NCBI RefSeq assembly: GCF_900142195.1
Contig: NZ_FRAB01000052.1
Span: 1-40,693, forward strand
DNA: 40,693 nucleotides
Origin: Paraburkholderia terricola
Lineage (GTDB): Bacteria > Pseudomonadota > Gammaproteobacteria > Burkholderiales > Burkholderiaceae
Direction of reading: 5' to 3'
In this document: piece by piece, positions 8,405 through 16,718 of the stretch
Numbering within the stretch: position 1 is the first letter of the stretch
Layout: each line of letters opens with the position of its first letter
Notes under the pieces: generated by a model
What the model was told of the DNA's origin: nothing
What the model saw: only the letters and a program-made list of their open reading frames with translations
Database searches by the model: none
Program-made: the position numbers and the translations under genes

Positions 8405-8746
8405 GCATTCTCCTTGAAGAGGACATGGTCGAAGCACAGCAAAACCCATTCCGGTTGGCGCAATGCTTTAACGCTGAAGTCGCATCGCGGCGTTCGTCGC
8501 GACTCCATGTGATGGGCATTTCACATGGCGATTGCGTCCGGGATTCTTTTCGTTTTTTTTAATGGACGCGTATTTTCTACAGAGTATGATCTTACTCCGA
8601 CGAGCGAAGCGCGGTCGCATTGGCTATATTTTTTCCGGTACGTTCCACATCATCGGCACGGATGTGCATGAACGGAACAAGCGGCAAACACCGGCGAAAG
8701 CGCAGCGCTACTCAAACATTTACGGGGCCGTCAGGGCGGGTGACAC
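8405..8746. other. Gene-free 342-bp divergent intergenic region with stem-loops
   Basis: It contains the inverted repeat AGTCGC (8478-8483)/GCGACT (8499-8504), followed directly by a perfect 8-bp hairpin CCATGTGA (8505-8512)/TCACATGG (8521-8528) with loop TGGGCATT, then a T-rich run. Promoter-like TATGAT and TATATT boxes lie further right. No convincing coding frame is seen. The hairpins could belong to a leader of the minus-strand gene or to an operator. Confidence 0.4.
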
Positions 8747-8980
8747 ATGCACTTCGATGCTGCATTCACACATCGCGGCTATTTGCTGAATTGCGCGCCG
8801 GCGCGCGCGGTCGATGGCACGTGGCAACCGTATGTGGTCATCTCCCGGTCGAGCGACGGCGAACTGGTCGCCAACCGTTTCTTTCCTCAAGACTTGCGTT
8901 TTCCTGACGAAGCCGCCGCCATCGCCCACGCTCGCGATTGGGCCGTGCGCTGGATCGACGCGAGCAGCGTGACGATCTGA
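8747..8980 (+). CDS. Small conserved hypothetical protein
   Basis: The protein has 77 residues. It begins MHFDAAFTHRGYLLNCAP, then TWQPYVVISR, VANRFFPQDLRFPDEAAAIAHARDWAVRWID. The repeating pattern of a short beta sheet followed by an alpha helix rich in Ala (EAAAIAHARDWAVRWID) looks like a folded single domain rather than a random frame. It has no signal peptide, Cys pair or enzyme motif. Similar short proteins are common and uncharacterised in Burkholderia. The ATG is preceded by a G-rich GGGCGGGTGA stretch. Function is unknown. Confidence 0.6.
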   Translation: MHFDAAFTHRGYLLNCAPARAVDGTWQPYVVISRSSDGELVANRFFPQDLRFPDEAAAIAHARDWAVRWIDASSVTI

Positions 8981-9111
8981 GCGCCTCCGGCAGGCGAACA
9001 CTCGCAAGGCGGGTGGCAGTGCGCATGCGGGGCCGCGCGAGCCGCCCTAAAACGCGGTAATCTCTCGGGACAATCACTCCGAACCGTGCCTTCGCACGGC
9101 GCTGTCCTTCT

Positions 9112-10038
9112 ATGCCTAACGTGCCTTCCCATGACTGGGGTCTCGAACAGATCGTCGCCGACCTGCGCGCGTCGCGTGAGGAATTGCATCGCACGCGGCA
9201 TCCGCTCGGCATTCGCGAACTGCCGTCGCGCGAAGCGGTGGTCAGCATCGTCACCGGCCTGCGCGCGGCGCTGTTCCCCACGCACTACGGCGCCCCCGAT
9301 CTGACTGACGAAACCGTCGACTACTACGTCGGCCACACGCTCGAGAGCACCTTGCGCCTGCTCGCCGAGCAGATCCGGCGCGCCCTGCGATTCCTGCCGG
9401 AGTTCGCCGGAACGCCCGACGCCGAACTGAAGGAGCGCGCATTCAACGTCGCGCGTGAATTCGCCACGCAGTTGCCGGGCATCCGCGCGCTGCTGGTCAG
9501 CGACATTCAGGCGGCCTTCACCGGCGACCCGGCCGCGCAGCACATCACCGAAATTCTGCTGTGCTACCCCGGCGTGTGGGCGATGACGCACCACCGCCTC
9601 GCGCACGCGCTGCATCGCCTCGGCGTGCCCTTGCTGGCGCGTTTCATCAACGAGATCGCGCATTCGGCAACCGGCATCGACATTCACCCCGGCGCAACCA
9701 TCGGGCCGAGCTTTTTCATCGACCACGGCACGGGCGTGGTGATCGGCGAAACGGCGATCATCGGCGAGCGCGTGCGGGTGTACCAGGCGGTGACGCTCGG
9801 CGCGAAGAGCTTCGCCGCGGATCTCGACGGCGCGCTGATCAAGGGCAACGCGCGTCATCCGATCGTCGAGGACGACGTGGTGATTTATGCAGGCGCCACG
9901 ATACTTGGCCGCGTGACGATCGGGCGCGGCTCGGTGATCGGCGGCAACGTGTGGCTCACGCACAGCGTGCCGCCGGGCAGCAGCGTGTCGCAAGGCAAGG
10001 TCCGCGAAGGCGAGCGGACCGACGAGGGGCGTCAGTGA
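9112..10038 (+). CDS. epsC: Serine O-acetyltransferase, EpsC type
   Basis: The protein has 308 residues and transfers acetyl from acetyl-CoA to L-serine, the first step of cysteine synthesis. The N-terminal half is a helical bundle. The C-terminal half is a left-handed beta-helix of hexapeptide repeats, with GIDIHPGATIGPSFFIDHG (catalytic Asp-His), GVVIGETAIIGERVRVYQAV, VIYAGATILGRVTIGRGSV and IGGNVWLTHSVPPGSS. The long N-terminal extension and total length fit the EpsC subgroup rather than short CysE. It overlaps the AraC-type regulator gene (TGATG) and is probably co-transcribed with it. No clear Shine-Dalgarno is seen before the ATG; a GTG three codons later is an alternative. Confidence 0.85.
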   Translation: MPNVPSHDWGLEQIVADLRASREELHRTRHPLGIRELPSREAVVSIVTGLRAALFPTHYGAPDLTDETVDYYVGHTLESTLRLLAEQIRRALRFLPEFAGTPDAELKERAFNVAREFATQLPGIRALLVSDIQAAFTGDPAAQHITEILLCYPGVWAMTHHRLAHALHRLGVPLLARFINEIAHSATGIDIHPGATIGPSFFIDHGTGVVIGETAIIGERVRVYQAVTLGAKSFAADLDGALIKGNARHPIVEDDVVIYAGATILGRVTIGRGSVIGGNVWLTHSVPPGSSVSQGKVREGERTDEGRQ

Positions 10039-10868
10039 TGCAGGGCCCGGCGCGCGGCCGCGTTCACATGCCTCGCTGCGCGATTAGCGGCGTCGAGGCG
10101 ACCGTGGCGCAAACGGCGCACGCGTTTCCGCGCCATTCGCACGACCGTTTCGGCGTGGGCGTGATCGTCAGCGGCGGGCATCGGTCGGCGAGCGGGCGCG
10201 GCATGGTGGAAGCGCGCGCGAACGACGCGATCATGGTCAACCCCGGCGAGGTGCACGACGGCAGTCCGCTCGACGAGCGTGGCCGCGCATGGCGCATGTT
10301 GTACTTCGAGCCGTCGCTGCTGGCCGGCGTCGCTCGTGAGCTGACCGGCGCGGCGGCGCGCGAGATCGAACTCACGCAGCCGGTGGCGCATGATCCGTTG
10401 CTGAAACGTCTGTTCGAGCGGCTGTTCGCCGTTGCCGTGGAAGCGCCGCAAGTGCCCGACGATCTGGTGCGCGAGGAAGCGTTGCTCGGACTGCTCGGGC
10501 ATCTGGTGCGAGCGCATGCGACGCATCCGGCAGGTTCGGTGTCGACCTGTTCGCTCGGGCCGGTCGCGCGAGCAAAAGCGCGCATCGACGACGACCCGTC
10601 GTCACCGCTCACGCTTGCCGATCTCGCCGCCGATACCGGCATGAGCCGCTTTCAGTTGCTGCGAGCCTTCGCGCATGAGATGGGATTGCCGCCGCACACG
10701 TACCGGATGCAGCGGCGAGTGGTGCTGGCGAGGCAGTTGATCGCGCGCGGCGCGACCCTTGCCGACGCGGCGGCTTCGGCGGGTTTCGCCGATCAGAGTC
10801 ACATGACGAGGGCGTTCGTGAGGCTGTTGGGCGTGACGCCCGCCAACTATGCGGCCGCCATGCGGTAA
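10038..10868 (+). CDS. AraC-family transcriptional regulator with N-terminal cupin
   Basis: The protein has 276 residues. The ATG at 10038 overlaps the epsC stop codon. The N-terminal AraC-type cupin includes HAFPRHSHDRFGVGVI and MVNPGEVHDG, a small-molecule sensing fold. The C-terminal DNA-binding region has two helix-turn-helix units, LADLAADTGMSRFQLLRAF and DAAASAGFADQSHMTRAF, ending in the family hallmark LLGVTPANY. The coupling to epsC may be incidental or may mean it senses an amino-acid-related compound. The target genes cannot be deduced; the usual LysE-type exporter partner is not adjacent. Confidence 0.88.
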   Translation: MQGPARGRVHMPRCAISGVEATVAQTAHAFPRHSHDRFGVGVIVSGGHRSASGRGMVEARANDAIMVNPGEVHDGSPLDERGRAWRMLYFEPSLLAGVARELTGAAAREIELTQPVAHDPLLKRLFERLFAVAVEAPQVPDDLVREEALLGLLGHLVRAHATHPAGSVSTCSLGPVARAKARIDDDPSSPLTLADLAADTGMSRFQLLRAFAHEMGLPPHTYRMQRRVVLARQLIARGATLADAAASAGFADQSHMTRAFVRLLGVTPANYAAAMR

Positions 10869-10871
10869 CGC

Positions 10872-11414
10872 CTAGCCGATTCTCAGATGCCGCAGCAAGG
10901 CCGCCGCCTGTGCGCCAGGCAACCAGGCGTGCGCGCCGACAAACCATGCCGCGACCCACGAAGCGCCCACCACGATCAAATCGCAGCGACCGCTATTCCA
11001 CAGATTGAGCGAATGCCGCCCGGCAATCCACGGCACGCCGAGGGGATTCGGCCAATCCGCGAGCAAATGCATCAACCCGCCGCAAGCGAAGCCGAACGCC
11101 GGCGCGGCATAGAGCGAATGCCCGAGCCAGTGATAGGAAACCGCGAGCAGCGCGAGCCATCCGAGGCCCCAATGCGTCAACGTGCGATGCGTGATCCACA
11201 GCCGCCGCGCCCGCGACCACCACGCCACTTCCAGCCAATCCGGCGCCGTGCTTCCCGCCATCCCGGCGATAAAGCTCAGCAACACGCCGATATGAAACGA
11301 ACCGCCGCCGCCGATGCGCGTGACAATGGCCGCCGCGATGACGCCGGCTGCAAAACCGGTTGCATGATGTGCTTTGCTGGATGCCATCGAACTCGCGGCA
11401 CGGCGCCGCCGCAT
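10872..11414 (-). CDS. DUF457/YdjM-type inner-membrane putative metal-dependent hydrolase
   Basis: The protein has 180 residues (a second ATG at 11387 would give 171). The hallmarks of the family are SKAHHATGFAAG near the N-terminus, STAPDWLE, HRTLTHWGLGWLAL and HLLADWPNPLGVPW, a set of His/Asp residues facing several membrane helices (about four or five). Members such as YdjM are DNA-damage-regulated membrane proteins of unclear activity. It converges on the AraC gene with a 3-bp gap and lies downstream of the lipoprotein terminator, so it has its own promoter. Confidence 0.75.
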   Translation of the reverse strand: MRRRRAASSMASSKAHHATGFAAGVIAAAIVTRIGGGGSFHIGVLLSFIAGMAGSTAPDWLEVAWWSRARRLWITHRTLTHWGLGWLALLAVSYHWLGHSLYAAPAFGFACGGLMHLLADWPNPLGVPWIAGRHSLNLWNSGRCDLIVVGASWVAAWFVGAHAWLPGAQAAALLRHLRIG

Positions 11415-11452
11415 AAAAGACCAGGGGCGGCTATGTTCGCAGATGAGCGGAT

Positions 11453-11494
11453 AAAAAAATAGCCGACACGCCAGATATAAATTGGCGTATCGGC
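11453..11494 (-). terminator. Rho-independent terminator after lipoprotein gene
   Basis: On the minus strand, GCCGATACGCCA (11494-11483) pairs with TGGCGTGTCGGC (11473-11462): 12 bp with one G-U, 9-nt loop. It is followed by TA and then seven T residues (11459-11453). It ends the transcript of the lipoprotein gene at 11529-11885. Confidence 0.88.
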
Positions 11495-11528
11495 GTGGCC
11501 TTCAAAACATCGCGCTGTGGTGCAAACG

Positions 11529-11885
11529 TCAGGTGGCGCAGCGCGCGATGCTGAAGCGCATTTCCGGTTCCGGCGGATCATCCGGCGCATTCGCGGGATG
11601 CGTCACCTTGACGACCGAACCGGCGTTCAACGGCGTCAACGTGACGAAGTACGAGTTGTTCGAATCGGAGCCGACCGCGATCTCGGTTGCTCCGCCTACG
11701 CGCGACATACGCACACGCGACAAACGGCTTTCAAGGCAATTGGCGATATAGGCCGGGGCGCGCGGCGAGGATACGTAGATCATCGGTTGCGACGCATCGT
11801 GAGCGGTGGGGCCGCTGGAAGAACCGCAGGCAGCGAGCGAAGCGATCACGGCGGCAGCGGCAACAGGCAGAAGAAGTCTTTTCAT
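11529..11885 (-). CDS. Small lipoprotein of unknown function
   Basis: The protein has 118 residues. MKRLLLPVAAAAVIASLAAC is a classic lipoprotein signal with lipobox LAAC and lipidated Cys20, followed by GSSSG, so the mature protein is anchored to a membrane. The start was placed at this ATG because longer frames upstream would bury the signal peptide. The mature domain (MIYVSSPRAPAYIANCLESR, then ATEIAVGSDSNNSYFVTLTP) is beta-rich with two further Cys (in ANCLE and the C-terminal IARCAT) that could form a disulfide. It resembles uncharacterised Burkholderia lipoproteins. It lies downstream of the porin on the same strand but is separated by a strong terminator. Confidence 0.75.
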   Translation of the reverse strand: MKRLLLPVAAAAVIASLAACGSSSGPTAHDASQPMIYVSSPRAPAYIANCLESRLSRVRMSRVGGATEIAVGSDSNNSYFVTLTPLNAGSVVKVTHPANAPDDPPEPEMRFSIARCAT

Positions 11886-12085
11886 GGTTCGGTCGTCGGC
11901 GTCCCCGGTGGTGCGTGGGAACCTGGTGCGCGGGCGAAGCGCGACGCGATTTGAAACAACGCCATGCTTCGCGACGAAGCCGCCGTTCCGCCGCAACGAA
12001 CTCGCGGCAAGGAAGGCAGCCGGACCCAGTATACCGATCGCACGCTTGCGGCGTCACCCTTGCCGCGTCGAAACGCGGTCCCATG

Positions 12086-12124
12086 AAAAAAACCCGCGCG
12101 CGATTATGTCGCGCGCGGGTTTTT
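12086..12124. terminator. Strong bidirectional terminator after porin
   Basis: A perfect 11-bp stem CCCGCGCGCGA (12093-12103)/TCGCGCGCGGG (12109-12119) with loop TTATG is flanked by seven A on the left and five T on the right, so it can stop transcription in both directions. It lies 51 bp past the porin stop codon. Confidence 0.92.
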
Positions 12125-12174
12125 GATTGCCAAGCGGATGGATATCCGCCTCGCACTTGCCAAACGAAAAGACC

Positions 12175-13326
12175 TTAGAAGCGGTGACGCAGGCCCACAG
12201 CCGCGGCAACCTGATTGCCGGTCGAGGAGGGCGCCAGCGTATTGATTGCCGCCACGTTCGAACCGAAGTTGCCGAGTTCGCCGGATGCATGCTGATACAC
12301 GCCTTCCACATACACGTCGGTACGCTTGCTCAGCGAGTAGTCGCCTTGCAGCGACACCGTGTGCCACTTCGGATCGCCCGAGCCGTTCGAACCGGACAGC
12401 TTGCCGTCGGTGAACGTGTAAGCAGCAGCGAGGCTCAATGCCGGCGTCAGCGCATAACGGCCGTTCACTTCGTAGTTGTCCAGGTGCAGGTTCGTGCCCG
12501 CGATGCCAGGCAGCGTCGTGCCGCCGACGTTCACGCCGCTGATGCCGTCGAGTTGCGTATGCGTGTACACGAAACCTGCCGTTGCCGGGCCGTACGTGTA
12601 GTTGATGCCCGCGCCGTACGTGCGTTGCAGATCCGCTGCGATCGCCGCGGTGCCGTCGCCTTGCGAGACGGCGCCGCTCAGGTTCGAACTGCCGGACTTG
12701 TTCAGTTGCAGGTAAGCCGCGGCGAAGCTCAACGGGCCGTTATCGTACGAGGCGCCGGCGCTCCACGCGCGGTTATTGGAGAACTGGCCGGCCGAATTGC
12801 TGAAGCCGTACAGGCCACCGAACTTGAGGCCCGCGTAGTTCGCGCTCGTGTACTTCACGGCGTTCTTGATCGAGAACGAGTTGTCCAGATTGTCGTTGTC
12901 GAACGGATGAGCGGCCAGGTTGTTGCCGTAGCCCGCGCCCGCTTCCGACAACGGCGCGAGGTAATCGACCACCGAATCGTATTGACGGCCGAGCGTCAAC
13001 GCGCCGTACTGATCGCTCTTCAGGCCGACGTAAGCCTGGCGATTGAACATCGTGCTGTTTTCCGAAAACTGGCCGTTGTTCAGGTTGAAGCCGCTTTCCA
13101 ACGTGAAGATCGCGTGCAGACCGCCGCCGAGATCTTCGCTGCCGCGCAGGCCGAAGTAGGTGTTCGACACCGAACCGCTACCTTGTTGCCAATTGCTGTG
13201 GCCGCCCTGGTTGTTCGAGTACACGAGACCGGCGTCCAACGTGCCGTACAGCGTGACGCTGCTTTGTGCATGAGCGGTGATGGCAAACGCGCCCATGAGG
13301 CTTGCTGCGATGAGGGTTTTTTTCAT
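12175..13326 (-). CDS. Gram-negative trimeric porin (Burkholderia type)
   Basis: The protein has 383 residues. The signal peptide MKKTLIAASLMGAFAITAHA is followed by QSSVTLYGTLDAGLVY, the standard start of Burkholderia/Neisseria general porins. Alternating hydrophobic strands, SALTLGRQYDSV-like loop-3 sequence (LTLGRQYDSVVDYLAP), and the terminal strand VGLRHRF ending in Phe needed for outer-membrane assembly all fit a 16-stranded trimeric pore. Length is normal. The ATG at 13326 is preceded by GGAG ten bases upstream. It forms diffusion channels for small hydrophilic solutes. The long AT-rich upstream region suggests strong and regulated expression. Confidence 0.95.
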   Translation of the reverse strand: MKKTLIAASLMGAFAITAHAQSSVTLYGTLDAGLVYSNNQGGHSNWQQGSGSVSNTYFGLRGSEDLGGGLHAIFTLESGFNLNNGQFSENSTMFNRQAYVGLKSDQYGALTLGRQYDSVVDYLAPLSEAGAGYGNNLAAHPFDNDNLDNSFSIKNAVKYTSANYAGLKFGGLYGFSNSAGQFSNNRAWSAGASYDNGPLSFAAAYLQLNKSGSSNLSGAVSQGDGTAAIAADLQRTYGAGINYTYGPATAGFVYTHTQLDGISGVNVGGTTLPGIAGTNLHLDNYEVNGRYALTPALSLAAAYTFTDGKLSGSNGSGDPKWHTVSLQGDYSLSKRTDVYVEGVYQHASGELGNFGSNVAAINTLAPSSTGNQVAAAVGLRHRF

Positions 13327-13714
13327 GTTGAGATAACTCCGGGACAGTGCATAGAGAATCGCATTCCAGTGCTTATCGCCGACTTCGTCGGGTGCCTGAC
13401 GATCCGCTGCGAAGTGTATGCCTGCTATTCCGATGTTTAATCGCATATGACGCAACAATGAATTCTCGAATCGGTAATGGCGAATTTGAATTGTGTAAGT
13501 GCGAGTAAATAAAGAACAATCCGATCATGTGTGGATTCGAGGCTGAGTTTGTCAATGCATGCGGTGTTGCTGACTCGCGACGCCGCACGTGGCGTGCTTA
13601 TGCGGCAGGTTGTCGCGCATGTCGCCGCGGCGTGGGTCATTCACTGTGTTTCGCGCAATGCAGTGTTCCCATTCGCATGGTCTATTGCGGCTAATTGCAG
13701 TTCTACAATGGCTT

Positions 13715-13775
13715 GCCCTCTAACCAAGGGTTGCCTTTTTCATTTTTACGCGCGGCTTTCGGGCCGCGTTTTTTT
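13715..13775 (+). ncRNA. Candidate small regulatory RNA (~60 nt)
   Basis: TACAAT at 13704-13709 is a good -10 box, but the -35 is poor. About 7 bp later a transcript would start with a short hairpin CCCT...AGGG around CTAACCA, continue through a U-rich linker (CTTTTTCATTTTT), and end in a rho-independent terminator. This build (5' stem, U-rich linker, GC terminator with U tail) is typical of Hfq-dependent sRNAs. No sRNA family is recognised, and the promoter is only partly convincing. Confidence 0.35.
13751..13775 (+). terminator. Rho-independent terminator in intergenic region
   Basis: CGCGGC (13751-13756) pairs with GCCGCG (13763-13768), loop TTTCGG, followed by seven T (13769-13775). No annotated plus-strand gene ends here, which is why a small RNA is proposed. 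Confidence 0.7.
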
Positions 13776-13953
13776 GCGTCTTTTTTATAACCGGTTTATA
13801 AGTTCCCGCGCATAGCGAAATGGAATATGTCGATGGGCGAAATGCCCGTCCTGGCTTGTCCGTTCGTCAGGGGAGCGCGTCGGGCGCTTGCGGCACGGGT
13901 AGAATCGCAGGTTCGAAATATGTCTCCGCCCCGCGAACGTGAGTGAACCTGCA

Positions 13954-14484
13954 ATGACCGATACCCCCCTTCCATCGTCCGACGCCGCTGATATCACGGA
14001 AGGCGCGCCCGCGATGGACGAACCGCTGCATGAAGCGCGTCTGTGGCGCGACGACGGCTGGACCGCGCGCGTCATCAAGAACGAAGACGACGAAGGCTGG
14101 GCCGTCGAGATGATCAAGGACGGCGAGGCCGAACCGGCGCTCGTCGGGCCGTGGACGATGGGCCGCAACAAGAAGGACCCGAAGCCGCTCGACACGTCGG
14201 CGTTCAACACGCTGGTGAAGACCGCCTCCGAAGTGCTGCGCCGCCATGAGCAGCAACTGCGCGCGCAACTGCATAAGGAAGTGCGGGTGGCGACCGCCGA
14301 CGGCAACGACGAACTCGACGTCACGCTCGACATCGTGCCGGATGAAGACGAGCCGTATGCGCTGCTGACCGCGCTCGACACGTTCGGCGAGCAACTCGCG
14401 CAAGTGCAGGTCGCGCCCAACTTCAAGCTCAGCAAGGCGAGCGCGGCGGCTTGGGTCGAAAACGGATTTCGCCGTCCGGGTTGA
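13954..14484 (+). CDS. Conserved hypothetical protein
   Basis: The protein has 176 residues from the ATG at 13954 (a GTG five codons upstream is possible). It is acidic, without signal peptide or membrane helix. A beta-rich N-terminal part (RLWRDDGWTARVIKNEDDEG, then AVEMIKDGEAEPALVGPW) is followed by MGRNKKDPKPLD and helices (SAFNTLVKTASEVLRRHEQQ). It looks like a full folded cytoplasmic protein of a family common in Burkholderiales. No catalytic motif is visible and function is unknown. The reading frame ends inside an unusual tandem repeat (next entry). Confidence 0.75.
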   Translation: MTDTPLPSSDAADITEGAPAMDEPLHEARLWRDDGWTARVIKNEDDEGWAVEMIKDGEAEPALVGPWTMGRNKKDPKPLDTSAFNTLVKTASEVLRRHEQQLRAQLHKEVRVATADGNDELDVTLDIVPDEDEPYALLTALDTFGEQLAQVQVAPNFKLSKASAAAWVENGFRRPG

Positions 14485-14506
14485 GTCCGGGTTAAGTCCT
14501 GGTTAA
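14474..14506 (+). repeat. Three 11-bp tandem repeats spanning a stop codon
   Basis: GTCCGGGTTGA (14474-14484), GTCCGGGTTAA (14485-14495) and GTCCTGGTTAA (14496-14506) lie head to tail. The first supplies the TGA of the hypothetical gene. Because the unit is 11 bp, the stops fall in all three forward frames. Confidence 0.8.
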
Positions 14507-14701
14507 AGGCGACGTGGTCCGGTTCAGCCAACCGATCGCCGACGAAAGGCGAATCAAGGTATTACCGCAAGCTGTCAATATACTTTCACATTCGCTTCAT
14601 AGAATCCTCGCGTCATAGCGGCGCGAGCGTGAACCATGCGGTTTTGAGTGCGTGCCGACTGTGCATTTCCCCACGCTACCGAAACCCTGGATCACGACAA
14701 C

Positions 14702-16654
14702 ATGGCAGAGCCGCTCGATCTTTCCCGCCGTAAAGCCCTGAAACTACTTGCCGGTGTACCGATGCTGCCGTTGGGCGGTCTCGCCACGGCGTCGATGCTC
14801 ACCGCGTGCGGCGGCAGCGACGACCTGGCGACGCCGGTCAAACCCGTGGCCAACTTCGTCTCGGCCGCCTTCAACAGCATGGCCGCGCCCACGCTGGCCG
14901 ACCCCGCCGCGATGGCGAAAACCACGGTCGGCTCGACTCTCACCGTGCAACTGAGCGACGGCAGCAGCCGCACCTTCAAGCTCGCCTATCAGCCGTTCTT
15001 CATCACGGGCGACAGCGTGCCGAACATCAAGGGCGGCACGATCCTGGCGGGCGGCTATTTCGACATCAACAATCAGCCGATCATCGACACCTCGGTCGCG
15101 GGTAAGGAGCGTCAGTTCTATTCGGACTGCCCGGACGGCAGTTCGCTGATTCGACTCGACAATCCGACGGTGAAGGGCCTCAAGGGCAACGCGGTGTTCG
15201 CCGTGGTGCAGTTCGAGTACGCGACGCGCGATCAAAGCCTCAAGTCGATGTACGGCCAACTGCCGTCGCCGATCGCGGTGCTGACGCTCGATCAGGACCC
15301 GGCTACCGGCAAGCTCACGCTGGTGGGCTATCACAACGTCGATACGTCGCCGGCGCACGGCTTGTGGATCACCTGCGGCGCGAGCCTGTCGCCGTGGAAC
15401 ACGCATCTGTCGAGCGAAGAGTACGAACCCGACGCGACGACGATCGCGGCCAATAGCCAGTTCAAGGGCTTCAGCCGCAGCCTCTTCGGCAACGAAACGA
15501 CCGCGAATCCGTACCACTACGGGCATTTGCCGGAAGTGACCGTGAATCCCGACGGCACCGGCACGATCAGGAAGCACTATTGCCTCGGCCGCATCTCGCA
15601 CGAACTGATTCAGGTGATGCCGGACAAGCGCACCGTACTGATGGGCGACGACGCGACCAACGGCGGTCTGTTCATGTTCATCGCGGATCGCGAAGCCGAT
15701 TTGTCCGCGGGCACGCTGTATGTCGCGAAGTGGACGCAGGTGTCCTCGAGCGGCGCGGGCGCGGCAACGCTTTCGTGGATCAACCTGGGCCACGCGACCA
15801 GCGCCGAGATCGAAACGCTCGCCAATCAGCTCACCGCGGCCGACATTCTGGACGTCGCGACCAAGGACCCGCTCGATACGAGCTACACGAAGATCAACTA
15901 CAACGGCACCTTCAACTGGGTGCGCATCAAGCCGGGCATGACCAAGGCGGCGACCTTCCTCGAGACGCACCGCTACGCGGCGCTCGCCGGCGGCAGCATG
16001 GGTTTCACGAAACTCGAGGGCACGACGGTCGACATCAAGGACAAGGTGCTGTATTCGGCGATGTCGCGCGTCGAGAAATCGATGGTGCGCGGCAACGTCG
16101 CGTCGACCGATGTCGCCGTCGACAAGGCGATCAGCGCGGGCGCGGTGTACGCGCTGAACATGAAGGGCGGCCAGCTCGATCGCAGCGGCGGCGCGATCAA
16201 CAGCGAGTGGGTGCCGGTGGACATGGCGCCGCCCGCGGCGCTGGTGGGCCAGGATCTCGCCGCCGCCGACGCGCTCGGCAACACCGCGAACCCGGACCGC
16301 ATTGCGAACCCGGACAACCTCAAGTTCTCGGAAAAACTGCGTACGCTGTTCATCGGCGAGGACAGCGGCATGCACGTGAACAACTTCCTGTGGGCGTACA
16401 ACGTCGACACGAAGACGCTCTCGCGCGTGCTGTCGTGCCCGGCGGGCGCGGAATCGACGGGCTTGCACGCGGTCGACGAAATCAACGGCTGGACCTACGT
16501 GATGAGCAACTTCCAGCACGTCGGCGACTGGGAAAGTCCGCTGCACGACAAGGTCCAGGCGACGCTCGATCCGCTGGTGCGGGCGAACTACAAGGACCGC
16601 TTCGGCGCGACCGTGGGATATCTGACGGCGGATCCGACGGGGATCAAGTTGTAA
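14702..16654 (+). CDS. PhoX-family (DUF839) Tat-exported phosphatase-like lipoprotein
   Basis: The protein has 650 residues. The N-terminus has the twin-arginine motif SRRKALK (8-14), a hydrophobic stretch and a lipobox-like LTAC with Cys36, so it is probably exported folded through Tat and lipid-anchored. The body matches the DUF839/PhoX family: GTILAGGYFDINN, SCPDGSS-type loop (CPDGSSLIRLDNPT), the middle part TPWG-like ASLSPWNTHLSSEEYEPD, and C-terminal IANPDNLKFSEKLRTLFIGE with DSGMHVNNFLWAYN. PhoX enzymes are Ca/Fe-dependent alkaline phosphatases, but many family members lack proof of phosphatase activity. The ATG at 14702 was chosen over an upstream GTG because it places the Tat motif at residue 8. 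It is monocistronic. Confidence 0.82.
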   Translation: MAEPLDLSRRKALKLLAGVPMLPLGGLATASMLTACGGSDDLATPVKPVANFVSAAFNSMAAPTLADPAAMAKTTVGSTLTVQLSDGSSRTFKLAYQPFFITGDSVPNIKGGTILAGGYFDINNQPIIDTSVAGKERQFYSDCPDGSSLIRLDNPTVKGLKGNAVFAVVQFEYATRDQSLKSMYGQLPSPIAVLTLDQDPATGKLTLVGYHNVDTSPAHGLWITCGASLSPWNTHLSSEEYEPDATTIAANSQFKGFSRSLFGNETTANPYHYGHLPEVTVNPDGTGTIRKHYCLGRISHELIQVMPDKRTVLMGDDATNGGLFMFIADREADLSAGTLYVAKWTQVSSSGAGAATLSWINLGHATSAEIETLANQLTAADILDVATKDPLDTSYTKINYNGTFNWVRIKPGMTKAATFLETHRYAALAGGSMGFTKLEGTTVDIKDKVLYSAMSRVEKSMVRGNVASTDVAVDKAISAGAVYALNMKGGQLDRSGGAINSEWVPVDMAPPAALVGQDLAAADALGNTANPDRIANPDNLKFSEKLRTLFIGEDSGMHVNNFLWAYNVDTKTLSRVLSCPAGAESTGLHAVDEINGWTYVMSNFQHVGDWESPLHDKVQATLDPLVRANYKDRFGATVGYLTADPTGIKL

Positions 16655-16697
16655 GGGCGAATGGCGCGAAACCCGCGCTGGCAGAAACGAAAGAGGT

Positions 16698-16718
16698 GAG
16701 GCCCCGCGTCGGGGCCTC
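16698..16718 (+). terminator. GC-rich stem-loop after PhoX gene
   Basis: A perfect 8-bp stem GAGGCCCC (16698-16705)/GGGGCCTC (16711-16718) with loop GCGTC lies 44 bp past the stop codon. It has no T tract, so it may be a weak terminator or an mRNA-stabilising end. Confidence 0.5.

Larger units (their letters stand above)
13327..13953. other. 627-bp intergenic region between porin and hypothetical gene
   Basis: The stretch is AT-rich compared with the window. It should contain the porin promoter on the minus strand; TTGACA is seen at 13555-13550, without a good -10. In its right half, on the plus strand, it contains a promoter-like box and a terminator that together suggest a small RNA (listed separately). 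No convincing protein-coding frame was found. Confidence 0.5.

Noticed and set aside
8532..8789. 85-codon plus-strand frame before the small hypothetical gene
   Set aside because: It has irregular composition and no ribosome site, and it overlaps the better-supported gene at 8747 in another frame.
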